Assembly: GCA_016710965.1 (NCBI GenBank)
Contig: JADJTW010000032.1
Coordinates: forward strand, 1-64,000
Reading direction: 5' to 3'
DNA length: 64,000 bases
From: Flavobacteriales bacterium
GTDB taxonomy: Bacteria; Bacteroidota; Bacteroidia; Flavobacteriales_F; PHOS-HE28
Positions within the stretch are counted from its first letter, which is position 1. Each line of letters starts with the position of its first letter. The position numbers and the translations under genes are program-made. Shown here one piece after another: positions 8,496 to 15,979 of the stretch. A model generated the notes under the pieces. The model searched no databases. It was not told the DNA's origin and saw only the letters and a program-made list of their open reading frames with translations.

Positions 8496-8945
8496 ATGTC
8501 CGTGGTCCATCGTTTCTATACCGCCTTTGTCGCTGGCGATGTTGCAGCCATGGGCGCGTGCTACGCGGATGACGCGCGCTTCTCCGACCCGGCCTTCGGC
8601 AACCTCGATGCGAAGGAGGTGCGGGCCATGTGGGCCATGCTTGTTGGTCGCAGCAGCGATCTGCGCGTGAAGTTCGGCAGGGTGGAGGAGGATGAGATGA
8701 GCGCGGTGTACGAATGGCACGCGCACTACACGTTCACGAGCACGGGCAGGTCCGTGCATAACATCATACGCAGCGTGTTCGAGCTGCGCGATGGGCTGAT
8801 CGTGCGGCAGCGGGACGAATTCGACTTCTGGCGCTGGAGCAGGCAGGCGCTCGGGCCGGTGGGCTGGTTGTTGGGCTGGTCGCCGTTGGTGATGAACAAG
8901 GTGCGGCGCAACGCGCGAGCAGCGCTTGCCCGCGCAATGGGCTAG
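8496..8945 (+). CDS. SnoaL/NTF2-like protein
   Basis: A 149-residue cytoplasmic protein of the NTF2-like SnoaL class: HRFYTAFVAGDVAAMGACYADDARFSDP is the usual first helix and strand pair, then WAMLVGRSSDLRVKF, YEWHAHYTFTSTGRSVHN and a DEFDFWRWSRQALGP ending. Members are mostly uncharacterised, often binding small hydrophobic ligands. The final 35 residues (WLLGWSPLVMNKVRRNARAA) are a common addition in bacterial members. ATG at 8496 is preceded 4 bp away by TACCTTCA, a weak -7-like element. Its stop overlaps the end of the convergent osmC-like gene by 4 bp. Confidence 0.78.
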   Translation: MSVVHRFYTAFVAGDVAAMGACYADDARFSDPAFGNLDAKEVRAMWAMLVGRSSDLRVKFGRVEEDEMSAVYEWHAHYTFTSTGRSVHNIIRSVFELRDGLIVRQRDEFDFWRWSRQALGPVGWLLGWSPLVMNKVRRNARAALARAMG

Positions 8946-9409
8946 GACGCCACGCGCACCACGGGCGCATTCCGCACCGGGAAATTCACCGAGTTGGCGA
9001 TGAAGCAGTACTTGTGGGCAGCGGCATGAAGCTTCATCGCTTTGTCGCGCATGCCCTCTTCGGCAACGACCACCTCGGGGTGCAACAGCACATCGGTGAA
9101 ATGTCCGCCACCGTCAGCGGTGAGCAGGAGCGAACCTTCGGCTTTGTCGCGGTAGCTGCGGACATCTATGCGAGCACGTGCGCACAGCGCCAGGTAGGTG
9201 AGGAGATGGCAACTGCTGAGGGCTGCGAGCAGGAGATCCTCCGGGTTGTGCAGTGCGGCATCGCCACGAAAAGCGGGATCCGCGGTGGCGATGAGATCGG
9301 GCTTGCCATCGATGCGCACGATATGCTCGCGCGTATAGCCCTCGTAGGTGCGCGTGTGGTCGCCGCGCCATTCAAGATCGAGGGAGTAGCGGTGCTCGTT
9401 GGTGCTCAT
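8942..9409 (-). CDS. OsmC family peroxide-reducing protein
   Basis: OsmC/Ohr proteins reduce organic hydroperoxides with a pair of cysteines. Both are present here: Cys67 in ALSSCHLLTYLALC and Cys135 in HKYCFIANSV, within a 155-residue protein of normal length. The N-terminal strand RYSLDLEWRGDHTRTYEGY and the LIATADPAFRGDAALHNPED segment fit the YhfA/OsmC branch. Start ATG at 9409 overlaps the stop of the upstream DUF6624 gene by 4 bp (ATGA), indicating translational coupling within one transcript. Confidence 0.87.
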   Translation of the reverse strand: MSTNEHRYSLDLEWRGDHTRTYEGYTREHIVRIDGKPDLIATADPAFRGDAALHNPEDLLLAALSSCHLLTYLALCARARIDVRSYRDKAEGSLLLTADGGGHFTDVLLHPEVVVAEEGMRDKAMKLHAAAHKYCFIANSVNFPVRNAPVVRVAS

Positions 9410-10389
9410 CGGTTGATCACTTTGTATCGTTGCTCGAGGATGGGCAATTGCAAGCGGTATTCTGCGGGGTCCCATAGCAGGTCCCAATTCTTCAGGTAGT
9501 CCTCCAGCGGACCCAGACCCATCGCCGCGCGCCGCTTGTCCACGTTCTCCGGATCATCCAGCGGGTGCAGGTAGAATTCGCCGGTTTCGGGGTCCCGACC
9601 GATCTGGCTGCCGTAGATCTGGCGCCTGCCTTTGCGCATGAGCACGCGGTCCTCCAGAAGGGCCAGGTCACTGCCGCGCGCGTTCCCCTTCTTCACCGCC
9701 GTGCGCATCATGGGCAGGTACTTCTCCTGCACGGGAAGATCTGCATGTTGGATGACGAGGAACAAAGTGCTGTTGCCGCTTCGGCCTACCACGTCCTCGC
9801 CGAGCCATCCTCGTTCGTCCAGGATCCTGCGTACCACGATCAGGTTGGTGGAATCCTTCTCACGCATTGTGCGCCAATGGGCCTTCATTTCCCTGCTGTC
9901 ACGACCGTACTTCGCCTCCACCGCGTCGATCTGGTGCCGCGTGCCTTGGTCTTCCTCTCTGATCGAATCGAGCAAGGCGGCGAGTGGTCCGTCGAGGTTC
10001 TTGGTCAAGCGGACCTTGTTCGCTTCCACCAGGTCCATCACGGTTCCCCACCGCGGATCGCGGTGCAGCGCGGCCAGGTCGGGGTCCGCGCTGATCTGCC
10101 TCGAATTCGCGTAATCCTGCTTTTCCGCGAGGCGTATCAGGCTGAAGAAGGCGGAATCCGGCACACCGGCAAGCGCCCATGAGCAGGCCGCATTGTACCG
10201 ATCGGCGGGGTAGCCCTTCCACCCCAGTGATTGAAAGGCCGCCGAATAGCGCGCTGCGGATTCCGCGAATTGCTTCTGTTCGTAAAGCGCGTAGGCTTCC
10301 CTGATAAGCGCATCGTAGCGTTCCGGGTCCTGAGCGAATGCATGCACGACCGTGGCGCACGCGATACACGTGATGAGGACCCGCTTCAT
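9406..10389 (-). CDS. Secreted DUF6624 protein with TPR-like N-terminus
   Basis: The 327-residue product has a signal peptide (MKRVLITCIACATVVHAFAQ). The next part (DALIREAYALYEQKQFAESA, then DRYNAACSWALAGVPDSAFF and LIRLAEK) is a TPR-like helical region. From about residue 150 it matches the DUF6624 pattern: a charged helix, RRILDERGWLGEDVVG, VIQHADLPVQEKYLPMM and DRVLMRKGRRQIYGSQ. The family has no known function. The start is the ATG before the signal peptide. A 9-bp perfect hairpin (10402-10431) separates it from the prolyl oligopeptidase gene upstream, and it is coupled to osmC downstream. Confidence 0.75.
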   Translation of the reverse strand: MKRVLITCIACATVVHAFAQDPERYDALIREAYALYEQKQFAESAARYSAAFQSLGWKGYPADRYNAACSWALAGVPDSAFFSLIRLAEKQDYANSRQISADPDLAALHRDPRWGTVMDLVEANKVRLTKNLDGPLAALLDSIREEDQGTRHQIDAVEAKYGRDSREMKAHWRTMREKDSTNLIVVRRILDERGWLGEDVVGRSGNSTLFLVIQHADLPVQEKYLPMMRTAVKKGNARGSDLALLEDRVLMRKGRRQIYGSQIGRDPETGEFYLHPLDDPENVDKRRAAMGLGPLEDYLKNWDLLWDPAEYRLQLPILEQRYKVINR

Positions 10390-10401
10390 GCCCGAAAAGT
10401 A

Positions 10402-10431
10402 AACGCCCGGACCATCACTGGGCCGGGCGTT
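10402..10431 (-). terminator. Hairpin terminator after the prolyl oligopeptidase gene
   Basis: The arms AACGCCCGG and CCGGGCGTT are perfectly complementary over 9 bp with a 12-nt loop. On the minus strand the stem is followed by TTTACTTTTC, a run consistent with intrinsic termination. It lies 19 bp beyond the stop of the oligopeptidase gene. Confidence 0.65.
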
Positions 10432-10449
10432 CGCATCCATGGTGGCCGA

Positions 10450-12599
10450 TCAGGGGAACTTTGGGGTGACGCCGACGTTCTTGAAGAAGAAGCTCCACTT
10501 GTCGGCTTGCTCTTCGATGATCTTGCTGGTGGGCTTGCCCGCGCCGTGCCCGGCTTGGGTTTCCACACGGATGAGGACCGGGGCGTCGCCTTGTTGCACG
10601 GGCTGCAGGGTGCTCATGAACTTGAAGCTGTGCGCCGGCACCACGCGATCATCGTGATCGGCGGTCATCGCCAGGGTGGCAGGGTACTTCGCGGGCTTGC
10701 AGTTGTGCAGGGGCGAGTACGCGATCAGGTAGTCGAACTCCGCCTTGCTATTGTCGGCATTGCCGTACTCGGGTGTCCAGCCGAAACCGGCTGTGAATTT
10801 CTGATAGCGGAGCATGTCGAGCACGCCCACCTCGGGGAAGCACACGCTGAAGAGATCGGGACGCTGGGTCATTACGGCACCGATCAACAGGCCCCATTGC
10901 TTCCGCCATTCACGCCCAAGTGCGCGCTGTCGGTCCACTTCTCAGCGATGAGGTATTCCGCAGCGGCGATGAAATCGTCGAACACGTTCTGCTTCTTCTC
11001 CTTCATGCCTGCGCGGTGCCAGTCCTCGCCGTATTCGCCACCGCCACGCAAGTTGGCCATGGCGAACACACCACCCTGTTCGAGCAACAGCATGCGGCTG
11101 GTGCTGAATGAAGGGGAGAGGCTGATGTTGAACCCGCCGTATGCGTAGAGCAAAGCGGGGTTGGTGCCGGTTTTCTGAACATCCTTCCGGCGCACGATGA
11201 ACATGGGCACCTTGGTGCCGTCCTTGCTGGGATAGAAGACCTGTTCCGTGACGAATTGTGCAGGGTCGAATTTCAGTTCGGGGCGGAAGAACACTTCGCT
11301 CTTGCCAGTGGCGTACTCGTACTTGTAGATAGAGCCCGGATCGGTGAACGAGGTGAAGCTGTAGAAGCCGAAGGTGTCGCCACGCTTGCCGCCGAAACCG
11401 CCTGCGCTACCGATGTCCGGCAATTCGATGGCCTGCTCGCCGCTGCCATCGAGCTTGTAACGGAAGAAGCGGCTCGTGGCATCCTTCAAGTACTCGGCGA
11501 AGAGGTTGCCGCCGCCAGTGCTCACACCCTGCAGCAGTTCCTTCTTCTGCGGAATGATGTCGCGCCAATTCTCCTTGGCGGGCCTCGCAGGATCCACTTC
11601 CACCAAACGGTAGTTGGGAGCATCCACCTCTGTCAGCACCAGGAATTTGCCCGTGGATGGCACGTAGTCGACGATGCTGGTCTTGTGGTCGAAGCCTTGC
11701 TGCAAGGGCGTCCAGGCAGTGCTCGGTGTTGGGATCCCCTTGCGCAGATCGTGGAAGTGCATCTCGAAGCCATCGGTGCCTGTGCTCACATAGAGCGTGG
11801 CGTATTCCTCCTCTTCGGTGACACCTACGCCCACGTACAGGTCGCCGTTCACCTTGTTCTCCCACACGAGCGCATCCTTTTCCTGCGCATCGCCCAGCTT
11901 GTGGTAATAGACCTTCTGGAATTTACTGGCGGCGCTCAGCTCCGTTCTCCGTGCGGGCTCTGGATAGCGGCTGTAGAAGAAGCCGTCCTTGAAGAACGAT
12001 GCGCCGCTGAACTTGCACCACTTCAGCAGGTCGGTGGTCGGCTTCAATGTGGTGAGGTCGTACACCGTGATGTCCTGCCAATCGCTGCCCGCTTTGCTCA
12101 CGCCCACGGCCATGTAGCGGTCGTCCTTGCTCACGCCAATGGGGCTGTAGGTGGTGGTGCCCGCAGGATCCAACTGGTTCGGGTCGATGAAGATCTGGTC
12201 CTCACCATCGAGCCCCTTGCGCACATAGATCACGGCTTGGTTCTGCAAGCCGCTGTTCTTCCAAATGAAGTAGAGGTCGCCGACCCGCATGGGCCCGCTC
12301 ACCTTGGGAAAGTTGTACAGCTCCTCATAGCGCTTGGCCAGCGCGCTGCGGAAGGGGATTTTCTCGAGATACGCGGTGGTGACGGCGTTCTGCGCCTTCA
12401 CCCACGCTGCGGTTTCGGCACTGGTGTCGTTCTCCAACCAACGGTAGGGATCGGCCACCCAGGTGCCATGCAGTGTATCGCCGGCGGTGCTGTCCTTGCG
12501 AGTCTCGGGATAGTCCATCTTGTCCGCTACTGGCGTTTCCCCGGTGCCGCAGGCCGTAAGGGCGATCAAAGGGAGCGCAAAGAAAGAGTGCTTCAACAT
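10450..12599 (-). pseudogene. Prolyl oligopeptidase (S9A) lipoprotein, frameshifted at the active site
   Basis: Prolyl oligopeptidases cleave short peptides after proline. The N-terminal part (571 codons from 12599) has a lipoprotein signal (MLKHSFFALPLIALTACG), a beta-propeller region and the start of the hydrolase domain. It ends in GVNGGSNG followed by a wrong Ala-Cys and a stop. The rest of the domain continues in another frame as LLIGAVMTQRPDLF and carries the catalytic Asp (TADHDDRVVP) and His (AGHGAGKP). The break is at about 10886-10893, where a G run appears one base short. With that base restored the triad and length (about 715 residues) are normal. No other damage was seen, so sequencing error is quite possible. 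Confidence 0.85.
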
Positions 12600-12633
12600 G
12601 TGTCTTCCTTCCGCGCTTTGTTGCGGAGGGCGC

Positions 12634-12641
12634 CAAAAGTA
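12634..12641 (-). promoter_or_regulatory. Probable -7 element of the prolyl oligopeptidase gene
   Basis: Minus strand TACTTTTG, an exact TAnnTTTG match, ends 34 bp before the start codon. Confidence 0.5.
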
Positions 12642-12693
12642 GCCTTGCCCGCGCGGTGGACGGATCCGGTCGGAAGGGATGAACGGGGGCCGA

Positions 12694-14007
12694 CTATGCG
12701 CGCTTGCGGCGCTGCGCCTGAACGCTCGCAAGCTCGTACACCGTGCCCTGCACGGGCATCAGTTCCACGCTGGTGCCCAACTGCCCGGCGAGCGTGTGTA
12801 TGAGGTCCATGCCCAGGCTGTTCGGGCGGTCCCATTTGCTGCGGTCGGGCAGTCCAACGCCATCATCGCCGATGCGAAGGTGCAGGGCGCTGTCGTCGCC
12901 ATTGAGATGCACGATGATCGTTCCGCGTTCGCGGCCTCGGAAGGCGTACTTGAGCGAGTTGGAGATCACCTCGTTGATCAGCAGGCCCAGCGGGATCAAC
13001 GTGTCCACGCTGAGGGTTGGGATATTGATGCGGATGTCGAGATCGAGCTTGGTGTCGATGGTGTAGGCGTAGCAGAGGTCGCGCGTGAGGTGCGTCAGGT
13101 AGGTGTTCACCTCGATGTTCGCGAGGTCCTTGCTCAGATAGGTCTGCTCATGCACCAGGGCCATGGCGCTCACCCGGTTCACGCATTCGTTGAAGAGCTC
13201 CATGGTCTTCGCATCCTTCACCTGGTCCATCTGGAAGCGGATGAGGCTCTTGACGATCTGCAGGTTGTTCTTCACCCGGTGATGGATCTCCTTGATCATG
13301 ACCTCCTTCTCCTCCTTGCTCAGCATGGTCTCGCGCAGCTCCCGATTGGTCTGTTCCAGGTTCTGCTTGGCCACGGCCAGTTGCTCGGTGCGCAGTCGGC
13401 TTTCCACCAGCAGGCGGTTGCTTACGCCAACGAGCCATGCGAAGACCACGGCAAGCAGGCATGCGGTCACGAGCAGGAATTGGGCTTCGTTCCAGCGGTC
13501 GCTCAGGGTGCCGGTGTGCGCGCTCAATCCATCCTCATGCACGCTCCGCGCCGTCCGGTCCACCACCTTCTGCGCGCGCTGCATCATGATCTGGAACACG
13601 GCCTCCACCGATCGCGGCTCGGCTATGCTGCCGCCCTTGAGCATGGCTTGCTGGTGCAACGAATCCGCTTGCTGCAGCACGATGCCGAGGCTCTTGGGCA
13701 GGCCATCGACGCCGGGCGAACCGGGGTAGCGCGCAGGTAGCGCTGCGGTTTCCCTTTGCAGCCTGCGCAATTCCTCGTTCCACTTGTACTGCCTCGCGTT
13801 CACATCCACCCGGTGGGTGAGGGTGAGCTGGTGCAGGCCGTCGTTGAGCTCGCTGAGCGCGTTCAGCAACTGCACCTCCTGCCCGATGCGGGCCTGCACG
13901 CTGCGTGAGCGTGATACCAGGCTGATGCCGTAGACGATGAAGACCACCGCGAGCACCGCAGCGGCAATGGGCCATTTCCGCCAGGAATGGGGCTTGAGGT
14001 TGAGCAT
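12694..14007 (-). CDS. HisKA_2 family sensor histidine kinase
   Basis: The 437-residue membrane kinase has one transmembrane helix at about residues 12-31 and another at about 177-196, which bracket a periplasmic sensor of about 145 mostly helical residues with no family I recognise. A coiled coil (about 200-238) leads to the phosphoacceptor motif EIHHRVKNNLQIV at 240-252, the HisKA_2 signature, with His243 the likely phosphorylation site. The ATPase part follows with LINEVISNSLKYAF (N box) and GDDGVGLP (G1 box). No response regulator is adjacent: the OmpR-type regulator at 54740-55438 is 40 kb away and would normally pair with a HisKA kinase, so the partner is unknown. Confidence 0.88.
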   Translation of the reverse strand: MLNLKPHSWRKWPIAAAVLAVVFIVYGISLVSRSRSVQARIGQEVQLLNALSELNDGLHQLTLTHRVDVNARQYKWNEELRRLQRETAALPARYPGSPGVDGLPKSLGIVLQQADSLHQQAMLKGGSIAEPRSVEAVFQIMMQRAQKVVDRTARSVHEDGLSAHTGTLSDRWNEAQFLLVTACLLAVVFAWLVGVSNRLLVESRLRTEQLAVAKQNLEQTNRELRETMLSKEEKEVMIKEIHHRVKNNLQIVKSLIRFQMDQVKDAKTMELFNECVNRVSAMALVHEQTYLSKDLANIEVNTYLTHLTRDLCYAYTIDTKLDLDIRINIPTLSVDTLIPLGLLINEVISNSLKYAFRGRERGTIIVHLNGDDSALHLRIGDDGVGLPDRSKWDRPNSLGMDLIHTLAGQLGTSVELMPVQGTVYELASVQAQRRKRA

Positions 14008-14043
14008 GCGCGCGCCCTTGAACGCGCTGCGGAGGCGAGGGTT

Positions 14044-14592
14044 TCAGGGCTCGGCGCTCGCACGCAGGCGCGCCTCGAAGGCCTTCAGCAGTGCGTCCAC
14101 CCGCTCGCCGGCCGTTGCCTTCACCTCAGCGTACAGCCGAACGGCGTTCGAGCCGCCCAAGCCGCGCACCTTGGCAGGCGGTTCCGCGCTTTGCACGAGC
14201 CGGCCCAGATGCACACCGCCACGTGCCGTGGTTCGATTCCCCGTATGCACCAACTCGTTCACCGTCACCCTGCATTCACCGGCCGTTACGTTCATGGCCA
14301 CGTGGTATTGCACATAGCCCATGCTCTCTTCGCGCAATGTGAGCATCGCAGAGCGGAAGTTGACGCGCGCGGTCCCTTCCATGATGCCATTGGTGCGATC
14401 GCTCAGCAGCAGCTTCGCCCCCGGCTCGTGGCCGAATGTCCAGGTCCATGCGTCGGTCACCTTGTCGAACAGCAGCACGCCGTTCAGCGGCACCGCCACC
14501 GAGCGCGTGTACTGCACGGCCGGTACAGGTTGCTGCCCTTTGGCCACGATCACCGCGACCATTGCACCAATGCAGAGGAGCGCACGCACCAT
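14044..14592 (-). CDS. Secreted protein, possibly DUF4468-like
   Basis: The 182-residue product starts with a signal peptide (MVRALLCIGAMVAVIVAKGQ). The body begins YTRSVAVPLNGVLLFDKVTD and has alternating strands (TARVNFRSAMLTLREE, YVQYHVAMNVTAGECRVTVN), which recalls DUF4468 domains of secreted Bacteroidota proteins; that link is tentative. It ends in a helix (ERVDALLKAFEARL). An ATG 8 codons upstream (14616) is another possible start. It faces away from the NYN gene at 14661 and lies 36 bp after the histidine kinase start, on the same strand. Confidence 0.5.
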   Translation of the reverse strand: MVRALLCIGAMVAVIVAKGQQPVPAVQYTRSVAVPLNGVLLFDKVTDAWTWTFGHEPGAKLLLSDRTNGIMEGTARVNFRSAMLTLREESMGYVQYHVAMNVTAGECRVTVNELVHTGNRTTARGGVHLGRLVQSAEPPAKVRGLGGSNAVRLYAEVKATAGERVDALLKAFEARLRASAEP

Positions 14593-14629
14593 GCGCCGCA
14601 AGTTAGCCGCCGTCATATCCGTAGCCGCA

Positions 14630-14637
14630 TACTTTTG
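14630..14637 (+). promoter_or_regulatory. Probable -7 element of the NYN gene
   Basis: TACTTTTG matches TAnnTTTG exactly and ends 23 bp before the ATG of the NYN-domain gene. Confidence 0.5.
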
Positions 14638-14660
14638 ACGCCCTATGCCAAACATGCGCC

Positions 14661-15596
14661 ATGGATGCTATGAACGGAAGGAATCGTGCCCTGAAGGTGG
14701 GCGTTTTCTATGACGGTGGGTATTTCACCCATGTGAGCAACTATTACAACTACGTGCATCCGCACAGGCGCCGACTTCATATCGGCGGGCTGCATGATTT
14801 CATCAAGCATACGCTGGCAGCGCGCGAGGGCACGAGCCCCAGCCTCTGCCACATCATAGACGCGCATTTCTTCCGTGGCCGCTTCAGTGCCAAGGATGCG
14901 CTGGAGAAGCCCAACCAGCTCTACCACGACCGCGTATTCGACGATGTGCTCATGTACAACGGCGTGCGCACGCACTACCTGCCCGTGAAGGACCTGCAGG
15001 GCCGCAAGCGCGAAAAGGGCATCGATGTGCTCATGGCACTGGAGACCTATGAATTGTGCGTGCTCAAGCGCTTCGATGCGGTGGTGCTCATCGCCAGCGA
15101 TGGTGACCACGTTCCGTTGGTGCGGAAGCTGCATGCGCTGGGCGCCAAGACCATGCTGCTGGGCTGGGACTTCGAATTCACCGACGAGAGCACCGGCGAA
15201 TTGCAGTACACCAAGACCAGCACCGACCTGTGGAACGAGGTGAGCTATCCCTTGCCGATGCAGGACCTGATCGATGAAGGACTGAAGGAGAACGACGAGG
15301 TAGTACGGGAGATGTTCGTGCTGCGCGACACGGTGCGCGACGCGGAGGAGAACGGTGCGGAACGCGCCGTGGCCACCGTGGTGGATGAAGAGCGCCACCA
15401 AAGCACGGTAATGAGCCTGAAGAACGGCTACGGCTTCATCCGCTTTCCTGAGAACAATCTCTTCTTCCGGCACGAGGACCTCATTGACATGGGCTTCGAG
15501 GAGATCGCCATCAACGACCTGCTCGAATTCAATGTGGCGGTGAACGCGAAGGGCCAGCGCGTGGCCAAGCGCATCACGAAGCCGATGGAGGCCTAG
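14661..15596 (+). CDS. NYN-domain protein with C-terminal cold-shock domain
   Basis: The N-terminal 200 residues form a NYN (PIN-like) nuclease domain: the first acidic site in VGVFYDGGYF, a second in REKGIDVLMALETYE, a third in LIASDGDHVPLVRKL. All the acidic residues expected of the metal site are present, so RNA cleavage is plausible. A charged linker (about 210-250) leads to a cold-shock-like beta barrel: STVMSLKNGYGFIRFPENN, then NLFFRHEDL, then a basic strand with VAVNAKGQRVAKRI. Such domains bind single-stranded RNA. The combination suggests an RNA-binding nuclease. Two in-frame ATGs lie at 14661 and 14670. The gene is monocistronic between convergent and divergent neighbours. Confidence 0.82.
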   Translation: MDAMNGRNRALKVGVFYDGGYFTHVSNYYNYVHPHRRRLHIGGLHDFIKHTLAAREGTSPSLCHIIDAHFFRGRFSAKDALEKPNQLYHDRVFDDVLMYNGVRTHYLPVKDLQGRKREKGIDVLMALETYELCVLKRFDAVVLIASDGDHVPLVRKLHALGAKTMLLGWDFEFTDESTGELQYTKTSTDLWNEVSYPLPMQDLIDEGLKENDEVVREMFVLRDTVRDAEENGAERAVATVVDEERHQSTVMSLKNGYGFIRFPENNLFFRHEDLIDMGFEEIAINDLLEFNVAVNAKGQRVAKRITKPMEA

Positions 15597-15949
15597 GGAG
15601 CGGATTTCTCCTGCGGTAACGCTGCAGGCCGAGCTTCGAGCATCACCACGTCCAGCTTGCGGAATCCGTACTTGCGCATGAGGCTCACGCGGCTCTCTTC
15701 GCCTTCCTCCTTCGTTCCGAAGAGCAGCACGTCGAGGTCGGCGTCGGGAATGTCCTTCAATTCCGTGAACTGCGCGCGGAATTGCTCCTTGAGCTTTGGC
15801 TTGGTCACTGCCTCGCTCGTTTCGATCAACGGTGTGATGTACACCACGGGTCCGCTGCGCCAGTTGCCGATGGCGTGGCTCCAGATCGTATTCTGTGCCA
15901 GTGTTGTGAGGCCGAACAGAAGGAGCGAGAGGGTGAGGACCTGTTTCAT
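15593..15949 (-). CDS. Small secreted protein of unknown function
   Basis: A 118-residue product with a clear signal peptide (MKQVLTLSLLLFGLTTLAQ). The mature part has no motif I recognise: IWSHAIGNWRSGPVVYITPL, a basic and acidic helix (KPKLKEQFRAQFTELKDIPD), then DVLLFGTKEEGEESRVSLMR. It sits immediately downstream of the GH20 gene on the same strand (30 bp gap), so it may be cotranscribed with it. Its 3' end overlaps the convergent NYN gene by 4 bp. Confidence 0.6.
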   Translation of the reverse strand: MKQVLTLSLLLFGLTTLAQNTIWSHAIGNWRSGPVVYITPLIETSEAVTKPKLKEQFRAQFTELKDIPDADLDVLLFGTKEEGEESRVSLMRKYGFRKLDVVMLEARPAALPQEKSAP

Positions 15950-15979
15950 GGTCGGATCAGCGCCGGACAAAGATCGTTC

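Noticed and set aside
11256..12803. Long plus-strand open frame (about 515 codons) opposite the prolyl oligopeptidase
   Set aside because: It mirrors the oligopeptidase coding strand and has no domain or start context; the same GC effect explains it.
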